The translations under genes and the position numbers were made by a program. A stretch of DNA of 30,514 nucleotides. It comes from Rhodospirillales bacterium (GTDB lineage: Bacteria; Pseudomonadota; Alphaproteobacteria; QKFK01; SZUA-500). A model generated the notes under the pieces. The model was not told where the DNA came from, searched no databases, and saw nothing but the letters and a program-made list of their open reading frames with translations. Shown in pieces: positions 24,298-30,514 of the stretch. The first letter of the stretch is position 1. Every line of letters begins with the position of its first letter. Location: contig QKFK01000091.1 in assembly GCA_003252195.1 (NCBI GenBank), positions 1 through 30,514 on the forward strand, in the 5' to 3' direction.

Positions 24298-25788
24298 TTA
24301 CATTCTATCAGGAATATTTTCTTCGTTTATCAAATCGCCAAACTCAGTATATTCGCCATTAAAGTAAAGTGACACAATACCGATTGGACCATGACGTTGT
24401 TTAGCCAAAACCACCTCAGCCACATTGCGTTTTTCTTTCTTTTTACGCTCCCAATCTTCATATCTTTGGCGGAATTTATCTTCGCCTTCAATGCCTCTTT
24501 GGGTTGGCTCTTCACGCTCTAAATAATATGCTTCACGGAACACAAACATAACCACGTCGGCATCTTGCTCAATAGAACCAGATTCACGAAGGTCAGATAA
24601 TTGAGGACGTTTATCATCACGAGACTCAACTGAACGGTTTAACTGAGAGAGCACAATAACAGGGACTTCCAACTCTTTCGCCAGAATTTTAAGCCCTCTA
24701 GTCATTTCAGAAACTTCTTGCACGCGGTTATCGCTTTTTCTGCCGCCTGCACCTGAAATAAGCTGCAAATAGTCGATTACTATTAGACCTAAACCTCTAG
24801 TTCTTTTGAGCCTTCTAGCACGTGTACGAATAGCATTAACCGACAAACCTGGAGTATCATCAATATATAATGGAACTTTCTCAAGCATTCTAACTGCACC
24901 AGCTAAACGACCAAACTCACTTTGATCCATTTCACCAGTACGCATTGTATGAGCATTAACCTGAGCTTGAGCCGCCAAAATACGTCCTGCCAACTGATCA
25001 GATGACATTTCAAGAGAAAAGAACGCAACTGTTTTATTTTCTTTATCTTCAGTTTTTTTATTACGCATAAAAATCTCAGCAGCATTAAATGCAATGTTAG
25101 TTGCCAAAGCGGTTTTACCCATTGAAGGACGACCAGCGAGAATAATTAAGTCTGAATTATGCAAACCACCGAGTTTTTTATCTAAATCTCTTAAACCTGT
25201 AGAAACACCCGAGATACCACCTTCAGCTTGAATAGCCTCATTTACATTTTCTAACGCCTTATTAAGAGCTGATGAAAAATCTTGCAAGCCCTTACGGGTG
25301 TCTGTTTCTGATGAGATTTCAAATAGTTTTTTTTCAGCTAATTCAATTTGTTCCTCAGCTGAGGTCTCAATATCTCCAGAATATGCTCCATCAACCATTT
25401 CTTGCCCGATATCAATGAGCTCACGGCGAACATATTTATCATAAACTATGCGACCATAATCTTCGATATTAACCACGGTTTTAGCGCTAGTAGCTAATTC
25501 TAAAAGATACTTGTGACCACCGATAGATTCTAACTCTTCATCTTGATCAAAATAGTCTTTTAAAGTTAATGGATCCGCTACTCTTCCTTGAGGGATTAAT
25601 CTTTGAAAAGCCGAATAAATTTTTTCATGTACCGAATATGCAAAATGATGAGGCAACAAAAACTCAGAAACTTTTTCATAAGCATGGTTGTTTAACAAAA
25701 CCGTTCCAAGCACAGCTTGTTCTGCCTCTATATGCTGAGGAAGATTTTTAACTTCTTTTTTTTCTGTTTCTGGATTTTTCTTGGGCAT
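24298..25788 (-). CDS. dnaB: Replicative DNA helicase DnaB
   Basis: A 496-aa helicase. The N-terminal primase-interacting domain opens PQHIEAEQAVLGTVLLNN, the linker spans about 155-195, and the RecA-like motor has Walker A GRPSMGKT (219-226), FSLEMSSDQL, DDTPGLSVNAIRTRARRLKR and LIVIDYLQLISG. DnaB unwinds the fork ahead of the replisome. No intein interrupts it. A terminator closes rplI upstream, so dnaB probably has its own promoter, near a perfect DnaA box (25940-25948). Confidence 0.97.
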   Translation of the reverse strand: MPKKNPETEKKEVKNLPQHIEAEQAVLGTVLLNNHAYEKVSEFLLPHHFAYSVHEKIYSAFQRLIPQGRVADPLTLKDYFDQDEELESIGGHKYLLELATSAKTVVNIEDYGRIVYDKYVRRELIDIGQEMVDGAYSGDIETSAEEQIELAEKKLFEISSETDTRKGLQDFSSALNKALENVNEAIQAEGGISGVSTGLRDLDKKLGGLHNSDLIILAGRPSMGKTALATNIAFNAAEIFMRNKKTEDKENKTVAFFSLEMSSDQLAGRILAAQAQVNAHTMRTGEMDQSEFGRLAGAVRMLEKVPLYIDDTPGLSVNAIRTRARRLKRTRGLGLIVIDYLQLISGAGGRKSDNRVQEVSEMTRGLKILAKELEVPVIVLSQLNRSVESRDDKRPQLSDLRESGSIEQDADVVMFVFREAYYLEREEPTQRGIEGEDKFRQRYEDWERKKKEKRNVAEVVLAKQRHGPIGIVSLYFNGEYTEFGDLINEENIPDRM

Positions 25789-25939
25789 TATCTACTCTTC
25801 TTTTTAATAAATTTACTTAGCTTACTTAAATTTGGTTTCAATCTTAGTTAGTGCAAATTACATAAAAGATGCGTTAAGAGCAAAGGCTAAAAAATATATT
25901 TTTTTGCTTGGCAATGAGACAGGCTGTTTTAGGTATAAT

Positions 25940-25948
25940 TGTGGATAA
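25940..25948 (-). promoter_or_regulatory. DnaA box upstream of dnaB
   Basis: TTATCCACA on the minus strand matches the strict DnaA-box consensus. It is 150 bases upstream of the dnaB start. A single box is expected by chance now and then, but its place in the promoter region of a replication gene is suggestive. The rest of 25789-26000 shows no gene. Confidence 0.55.
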
Positions 25949-26000
25949 ATCTGTGAATATGTCTGTGTAAGAAATGTGATTAACTAGGCACATATAAACA

Positions 26001-26034
26001 AAAACTCCCGCAGCTAATTTGCTACGGGAGTTTT
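26001..26034 (-). terminator. Terminator after rplI
   Basis: AAAACTCCCG (26001-26010) and CGGGAGTTTT (26025-26034) are a perfect 10-bp pair with an inner GCAGC-type extension, followed on the minus strand by TTTTTG. It ends the rpsF-rpsR-DUF2232-rplI transcript. Confidence 0.85.
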
Positions 26035-26069
26035 ATAACGCTTAGAAAAATTGCTATTCGTTAAAAAGC

Positions 26070-26537
26070 TTATGCGTTTGCAGCAGCTTCTTCTTCAGAA
26101 CGGGCAATATTTAAGTTGATCATAGCAGAAACTTCTGCGTGTAAACCAATGCGAACATCGTATTTGCCGAGTTCTTTAATTGGTTGATCAAGCATAACTT
26201 GGCGGCGCTCAATTGTGTAACCACAATCTTTAACCGCTTCTCTAATGTCGCGGATAGTAACAGAACCATAGAGAACACCAGTCTCTGCAGCTTGTCTAAC
26301 CATAACAACATTAAGACCCTCAATTTTCTTGGCAACTTGCTCTGCTTCCTCTTTGCGTTTGAGGTTCAAAGCTTCGATTTGAGCTTTTTGAGCTTCAAAT
26401 ACAGCCAAATTTTCTTTAGTAGAACGAAGAGCTTTTTTAAGAGGCAAAAGGTAGTTGCGAGCGTAACCATTTTTTACTTTCACAACGTCACCGATTTGAC
26501 CAAGCTTCTCAATGCGTTCAAGAAGAATTACTTCCAT
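26070..26537 (-). CDS. rplI: 50S ribosomal protein L9
   Basis: A 155-aa L9. The N-terminal domain MEVILLERIEKLGQIGDVVKVKNGYARNYLLP is the family signature, then the long connecting helix and a C-terminal domain with GVLYGSVTIRDI. It binds 23S rRNA domain V near the L1 stalk. Its start overlaps the DUF2232 stop by one base (TAATG). Confidence 0.97.
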   Translation of the reverse strand: MEVILLERIEKLGQIGDVVKVKNGYARNYLLPLKKALRSTKENLAVFEAQKAQIEALNLKRKEEAEQVAKKIEGLNVVMVRQAAETGVLYGSVTIRDIREAVKDCGYTIERRQVMLDQPIKELGKYDVRIGLHAEVSAMINLNIARSEEEAAANA

Positions 26538-27523
26538 TATCTTTCCTCCAGACCTTGTTTTAACGCTGGCTTTTTAAACATTCTGAGCAAAAGCTCAACA
26601 AATCCTAAAACAGCTAGCGCAAGAATCGCCCAATGAGCAACCAACGATATTAAAATGTAAAAAGAAACCAAAACAGCTTTTTTATGCTTCATGTTATCCG
26701 CATTAATGTGAACAACAGCCAAGCCTTGCAAAGCAAATGGAACCAACATAATCATCGTAAATATAAGGCTCAAATAGGCACTATTTCCATTTCCTAAAAT
26801 GCTTATAACTGTACTTACTAGTAAAACTGCCGCAACCCATAAATTGATATTTATCATTTTGTATTTTGGCTCAGTGAGAATCGCTTTCTTAGTAAGAGTA
26901 GCTAACCACAAACCAATCCATAAAGACATTATCGTACGGAATATCCACATTACGGCTAACAATGCTGGCAAATATGGAACAACATATTTAAGCACCATTT
27001 CGGTAACTTGCGGCGGAACATTTACTGCTCCAGCGGATTCAAAAGTTTTGCTGAAAAATGTCACTAGAGCGACCTTTATATCAGCGGGGTTTTGAAACAA
27101 CAATCCCGTGACTTTATCGGTTAAAAACACTGATGCAACAGCAACAACTACACATAAAATAGAAACTACATCGCCTAAAGCGAATCTGTTTTTTCTTTTA
27201 AGCCCTGCAATCATTAAATTTGCAATGATTGCAATTGGCAACACATCAATAGTGAGGTAGCCTGCACCGAGCAACAAGTTTTGTGATGACAGTAAATAAA
27301 TCAAACCAATTGAAATACCCATCGTAGCATTACCAGCATATGCCCCTGCAGTGAAAAATATCCACGCAGCTGGAAGCTGAGAGAAATATAACCCCAACAA
27401 TCCAAGCAATCCTTGATATGGTATCATAACAAATAAAAATGCACCCATAACCCCCGCGGTTATACATTGTAAAACCTGAGAGACATTTTCTGCATTATTA
27501 TTTTGGTTTGTATTACCTGTCAT
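26537..27523 (-). CDS. DUF2232/YybS-like membrane protein
   Basis: A 328-aa protein with eight or nine membrane helices and short loops. The position between rpsR and rplI is the usual one for the DUF2232 membrane protein of alphaproteobacteria, which is distantly related to YybS of Firmicutes and may be a transporter-like S-component fold. Its function is not known. It is coupled to rplI by a one-base overlap and starts 38 bases after rpsR. Confidence 0.85.
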   Translation of the reverse strand: MTGNTNQNNNAENVSQVLQCITAGVMGAFLFVMIPYQGLLGLLGLYFSQLPAAWIFFTAGAYAGNATMGISIGLIYLLSSQNLLLGAGYLTIDVLPIAIIANLMIAGLKRKNRFALGDVVSILCVVVAVASVFLTDKVTGLLFQNPADIKVALVTFFSKTFESAGAVNVPPQVTEMVLKYVVPYLPALLAVMWIFRTIMSLWIGLWLATLTKKAILTEPKYKMININLWVAAVLLVSTVISILGNGNSAYLSLIFTMIMLVPFALQGLAVVHINADNMKHKKAVLVSFYILISLVAHWAILALAVLGFVELLLRMFKKPALKQGLEER

Positions 27524-27561
27524 AACTTAAAGCACCTAATTTATAAGTACAAAATTTAAGC

Positions 27562-27789
27562 TTACTGTGATACGTAAGGGAGCAAAGCCATATAACGAGC
27601 ACGTTTGATAGCTTTAGCAAGTTCACGTTGTTTCTTTGCAGAAACAGCAGTAATACGACTAGGAACAATTTTACCACGCTCAGAAATGAAACGTTGTAAT
27701 AATTTGATATCCTTGTAATCGATTTCTAAGGCGCCTTCGCCTGAGAAAGGACATGATTTACGTCTGCGGAAAAAAGGTTTATTAGCCAT
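27562..27789 (-). CDS. rpsR: 30S ribosomal protein S18
   Basis: A 75-aa S18 with the family core YKDIKLLQRFISERGKIVPSRITAVSAKKQRELAKAIKRARYMALLPY. It forms a heterodimer with S6 on the small-subunit platform. Its start overlaps the rpsF stop by one base (TAATG), ensuring coupled translation of the pair. Confidence 0.97.
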   Translation of the reverse strand: MANKPFFRRRKSCPFSGEGALEIDYKDIKLLQRFISERGKIVPSRITAVSAKKQRELAKAIKRARYMALLPYVSQ

Positions 27790-28160
27790 TATTCTTCTCC
27801 TTCGTTTGCTTCTTCTTCATTAAAACGACGGCTATCTTTGTCACCAGCCATAATAATAGAAGGTTTATCTTCAAGAACATCTTTGCGAATTGTGATATAA
27901 CGAAGAACATCTTCATTAATACCCATTTGACGCTCAAGTTCTTTAACTGCAGCAGAAGGGGCATCAATGTTCAAAAGAACATAATGACCTTTACGATTCT
28001 TCTCAATGCGGTAAGCGAGGTTTCTTAAACCCCAGTTTTCTTTTTTAGTTATTTTTCCGCCGTTTGAGCTAATAATCCCCTCGAATTTCTCAACGAGACC
28101 ATCAACTTGAGGAGCGGAAATATCTTGACGTGCAATAAACACGTTTTCATATAAAGACAT
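27789..28160 (-). CDS. rpsF: 30S ribosomal protein S6
   Basis: A 123-aa S6: MSLYENVFIARQDISAPQVDGLVEKF at the start, LAYRIEKNRKGHYVLLNIDAPS in the middle, and an acidic tail (DKDSRRFNEEEANEGEE). It is first in the rpsF-rpsR-DUF2232-rplI operon. The start has a strong ribosome binding site (AAGGAG). A structured leader lies 50-85 bases upstream. Confidence 0.97.
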   Translation of the reverse strand: MSLYENVFIARQDISAPQVDGLVEKFEGIISSNGGKITKKENWGLRNLAYRIEKNRKGHYVLLNIDAPSAAVKELERQMGINEDVLRYITIRKDVLEDKPSIIMAGDKDSRRFNEEEANEGEE

Positions 28161-28207
28161 ATTTTTTCTCCTTGTGGCTTATCTCAGCACAAAATTAAAA
28201 ATGCATA

Positions 28208-28245
28208 GCCAGCACCGTTACAGCTGGCAAGGAGTTTTATAACGG
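28208..28245 (-). promoter_or_regulatory. Candidate S6:S18 autoregulatory leader of rpsF
   Basis: On the minus strand the 5' UTR contains CCGTTA (28245-28240) complementary to TAACGG (28220-28215), and GCCAGC (28228-28223) complementary to GCTGGC (28213-28208). The second stem's loop contains the TAACGG, so the two pairings overlap as a pseudoknot or compete. rpsF leaders in many bacteria bind the S6:S18 dimer through a hairpin with an exposed CCG. A match to that motif is inferred, not shown. Confidence 0.45.
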
Positions 28246-28252
28246 AAGCTTC

Positions 28253-28280
28253 AATATACATTAATATTTACACTTTGCAA
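28253..28280 (-). promoter_or_regulatory. Promoter of rpsF operon
   Basis: Minus-strand TTGCAA (28280-28275), a 16-bp spacer and TATATT (28258-28253) put the start of transcription just before the CCGTTA arm of the leader. The 301-base gap 28161-28461 between rpsF and fabD holds this promoter, the leader, the dyad at 28279-28298 and presumably the fabD promoter. Confidence 0.55.
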
Positions 28281-28298
28281 TAAGCACTTTTGCTTATT
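28279..28298. repeat. Perfect dyad at the rpsF-fabD divergent promoter
   Basis: AATAAGCA (28279-28286) and TGCTTATT (28291-28298) with a 4-nt centre form a perfect 8-bp inverted repeat abutting the rpsF -35 element. It could be an operator shared by the two divergent operons. Confidence 0.5.
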
Positions 28299-28461
28299 TT
28301 ATAAAAATAGCGTTTAATTAAGCGACTTTTTTACTTGTGTGAGCAGAATCTTCGGCTTAAAGTATATTGGTTCGATATAATTTTTAAATAATTGAACATT
28401 CTTTTTTAATAATTAGGGGCTATAAGAGCCCATCGTTTTAATAATTAAATAATGAGGAAAC

Positions 28462-29406
28462 ATGTCTAAAGCTTTTGTATTTCCAGGACAAGGCTCTCAA
28501 GCCGTAGGAATGGGTAAAGAATTAGCCGATGCTTTTTCATCTGCACGTGATATTTTTGCCGAAGTTGATGAAGCTCTTTCACAAAACCTTTTTAAATTAA
28601 TGTGTGAAGGCCCAGAAGAAACCCTTACATTAACCGAAAATGCTCAACCAGCATTAATGGCTGTTAGTATGGCTGTGGTTAATATTCTAGAAAAAGAAGG
28701 TGGGGTTAAATTAGAAGATATAGCCTCTATGGTAGCAGGGCACTCCCTTGGTGAATATTCTGCATTATGCGCAGCCAAAGCTATTTCATTATCAGACACA
28801 GCTAAACTTTTAAAAACTCGTGGTAACGCGATGCAAAAAGCTGTTCCTGTTGGAATGGGCGGAATGGCCGCTGTTATTGGCGTTTCTTTTGAAAAAGCAG
28901 CCGAGCTTGCAAAAGCAGCTACTTTAGATGGTGAAATCTGCGTTACAGCTAATGATAATTCTGATGGTCAGATTGTTATTAGTGGAAACATGGGTTCAAT
29001 CGACAAAGCTGTAGAAATTGCCTCTGAATTTGGCGCAAAAAGATGCCTGAAATTAGCCGTAAGCGCTCCTTTCCATAGCCCTTTAATGGCACCTGCGGCT
29101 GAGGTTATGAAGGAAGCTCTAGCTGGCGTAAAAGTTTCTAAACCAGTTGTTCCTTTAGTTGCAAACGTTACTGCATCAAAAATAACAGACCCAGCAGAAA
29201 TAACTCAAAGATTAGTTGAGCAAGTAACTGGCTCTGTAAGATGGCGTGAAAGCGTTATGTATATGAAAAACGAAGGTGTTGACACTTTAGTAGAGCTCGG
29301 TTCAGGCAAAGTGTTATCTGGCTTAGCAAAGAGAATTGATAAGGAATTAAGTGGATTATCCTTAAACAATCCTCAAGATATTGACGACTTTTTAAAAAGC
29401 TTGTAA
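28462..29406 (+). CDS. fabD: Malonyl-CoA:ACP transacylase
   Basis: A 314-aa enzyme that loads malonyl groups onto acyl carrier protein for fatty-acid synthesis. The nucleophile Ser95 is in GHSLGEYS, with FPGQGSQ at 7-13, Arg120 in KTRGNAMQ and catalytic His205 in APFHSPLM. Start at 28462 behind GAGGAAAC. It is followed by fabG and acpP in the standard order. Confidence 0.97.
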   Translation: MSKAFVFPGQGSQAVGMGKELADAFSSARDIFAEVDEALSQNLFKLMCEGPEETLTLTENAQPALMAVSMAVVNILEKEGGVKLEDIASMVAGHSLGEYSALCAAKAISLSDTAKLLKTRGNAMQKAVPVGMGGMAAVIGVSFEKAAELAKAATLDGEICVTANDNSDGQIVISGNMGSIDKAVEIASEFGAKRCLKLAVSAPFHSPLMAPAAEVMKEALAGVKVSKPVVPLVANVTASKITDPAEITQRLVEQVTGSVRWRESVMYMKNEGVDTLVELGSGKVLSGLAKRIDKELSGLSLNNPQDIDDFLKSL

Positions 29407-29474
29407 CTTGATTACAAAAAAGTTATATGCTTTTTAGATTACATAAATGAACTCAAAAATGGAGACTTGAAATT

Positions 29475-30212
29475 ATGTTTGAATTAAATGGTAAAACTGT
29501 TCTTATCACTGGCGCTGCTGGCGGTATTGGTAGCAAAATTGCAAAAGCTTTCCACGCTCAAGGTGCTGTTGTTGGTCTTACCGACATGAACAGAGAACCA
29601 ATGGAAAAGCTAGCTGCTGAATTAGGTAGCAGAACATTTATTTTCACTGGTAACCTTACCAAAACTGAAGATGTAGAAAAACTCATTGATGACGCTGAAG
29701 CTCAAATGGGTAAAGTTGATATCCTTATCAACAACGCAGGTCTCACAAGAGATGGTCTTTTCATGAGAATGAAAGATGAAGATTGGCAATTAGTATTAGA
29801 CGTTAACTTAACAGCTGGCTTCAAATTAGCTAAAGCAGCTATTAAAGGCATGATGAAACGTCGTTTTGGTCGTATTATCGGTATTGCTTCTATCGTTGGT
29901 GTTACAGGTAACCCTGGTCAAGCAAACTACTCAGCTTCTAAAGCTGGTATGATTGGTATGTCAAAATGTTTAGCACAAGAAGTTGCTAGCCGTGGCATCA
30001 CAGTAAACTGCATTGCTCCTGGATTTATCAAAACTCCAATGACTGATGTATTGCCAGAAAAAGAAAAAGAAAAACTAACATCTAATATCCCAATGGGTCA
30101 ATTAGGCACAGCAGAAGATATTGCGAATGTAGCAGTTTTCTTGGCTTCTGATGAAGCTTCTTATATCACAGGTCAAACTATGCACGTTAACGGCGGTATG
30201 GCTATGATATAA
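29475..30212 (+). CDS. fabG: 3-oxoacyl-ACP reductase
   Basis: A 245-aa short-chain dehydrogenase. The NADPH-binding TGAAGGIG is at 12-19, NNAG at 86-89, and the catalytic residues are Asn111, Ser139, Tyr152 and Lys156 (YSASK). The C-terminal segment ends GQTMHVNGGMAMI, typical of FabG. It reduces the beta-keto acyl-ACP in each elongation cycle. Start at 29475 behind TGGAG. It lies 68 bases after fabD. Confidence 0.97.
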   Translation: MFELNGKTVLITGAAGGIGSKIAKAFHAQGAVVGLTDMNREPMEKLAAELGSRTFIFTGNLTKTEDVEKLIDDAEAQMGKVDILINNAGLTRDGLFMRMKDEDWQLVLDVNLTAGFKLAKAAIKGMMKRRFGRIIGIASIVGVTGNPGQANYSASKAGMIGMSKCLAQEVASRGITVNCIAPGFIKTPMTDVLPEKEKEKLTSNIPMGQLGTAEDIANVAVFLASDEASYITGQTMHVNGGMAMI

Positions 30213-30215
30213 CCC

Positions 30216-30245
30216 GCGGAAATGCTGAGATTTTTTTCTTTCCGC
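30216..30245 (+). promoter_or_regulatory. Hairpin between fabG and acpP
   Basis: GCGGAAA (30216-30222) and TTTCCGC (30239-30245) form a 7-bp stem with a 16-nt T-rich loop four bases after the fabG stop. There is no T-run after the stem, so it may be a processing or attenuation structure rather than a terminator. Confidence 0.4.
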
Positions 30246-30352
30246 TAAGTTTTAGGTGATAAAAATCAATATTTTTGTTGTTAAAAGGCAAAAAATATGT
30301 TTTTTATATTTCCTAAAGTGGAAAGAAAATTTTTCAGTTACCGCTTTTTCGC

Positions 30353-30372
30353 ATTAGGTACGGTTACCTAAT
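30353..30372 (+). promoter_or_regulatory. Perfect dyad upstream of acpP
   Basis: ATTAGGTA-CGGT-TACCTAAT is a perfect 8-bp inverted repeat 35 bases before the acpP start codon. It could be an operator at a separate acpP promoter or a leader hairpin adjusting ACP levels. Confidence 0.45.
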
Positions 30373-30407
30373 GATTTGATTTTAACAATATAAGTGAGGA
30401 ACTTTAA

Positions 30408-30514
30408 ATGAGTGAAGTAGCTGATCGCGTAAAGAAAATTGTTATTGAACATCTTGGCGTTGAAGAATCAAAAGTAGCAGAAAATTCAAGCTTCATTGAT
30501 GATCTTGGTGCAGA
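30408..30514 (+). CDS. acpP: Acyl carrier protein (5' part)
   Basis: ATG 30408 behind GTGAGGA begins MSEVADRVKKIVIEHLGVEE, a typical AcpP N-terminus, continuing ENSSFIDDLGA, where the family's D-S-L phosphopantetheine serine would follow shortly. The window ends after 35 codons, before that serine. AcpP carries the growing acyl chain. The 195-base gap from fabG with two hairpins suggests its expression is set apart from fabD-fabG. Confidence 0.93.
   Translation, partial: MSEVADRVKKIVIEHLGVEESKVAENSSFIDDLGA

Noticed and set aside
1..30514. CRISPR arrays, tRNA genes, transposases or prophage genes
   Set aside because: No regularly spaced direct repeats, cloverleaf sequences, transposase-like frames or integrases were seen in the window.

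Overview
The window is an AT-rich bacterial chromosome segment. Its housekeeping gene order points to an alphaproteobacterium, probably of the Rhodospirillales/gut-associated low-GC type. The support is the leftward block rpsF-rpsR-DUF2232-rplI-dnaB-alr-mlaE-mlaF-radA-cvpA, divergent from fabD-fabG-acpP, plus an alphaproteobacterial-style prephenate dehydratase and dnaX-ybaB-recR beside the 4.5S RNA gene. A HydE maturase gene implies [FeFe]-hydrogenase metabolism and hence an anaerobic or fermentative lifestyle. This taxonomic placement is inferred from synteny and protein character; no database search was possible.

Layout. 1-830: two small genes, a 92-aa protein resembling a flagellin N-terminal helix and a 41-aa cysteine-rich protein, each followed by a terminator. 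779-3380: an operon of an Fe-S-type Rrf2 regulator, an MnmA-like thiouridylase lacking the second catalytic cysteine, and HydE, with a palindromic operator at its promoter. 3472-4371: a HAD phosphatase and a bidirectional terminator. 4418-6733: a leftward operon of TetR regulator, membrane HELSH metalloprotease and membrane-anchored YwqK/MORN-like protein. 6887-8329: MarC membrane protein and a periplasmic protein of unknown function. 8613-11410 (leftward): 4.5S RNA, dnaX, ybaB, recR. 11462-12322: pheA.

12383-14810 is the most accessory-looking part. It holds two tandem paralogous HNH nuclease-fold proteins with similar upstream promoter blocks, followed by a SUKH (SMI1/KNR4) protein, a family best known as immunity proteins against nuclease toxins. 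14880-18995: queA, an unknown small gene, a diguanylate cyclase and a Sel1/SPOR periplasmic protein. 18996-19460 is gene-poor and carries a degenerate dispersed repeat also seen at 8390-8590. 19461-28160 is the leftward ribosomal/replication/envelope block, and 28462-30514 the fatty-acid synthesis block, running off the end inside acpP.

Points deserving a second look: the HNH/HNH/SUKH cluster; the Cys-deficient MnmA paralog coupled to HydE; a nine-A run in dnaX where any one-base slip ends translation within five codons at the domain III/IV boundary; the Cys-rich mini-protein behind a Fur-like site and hairpin; and the structured leader in front of rpsF.
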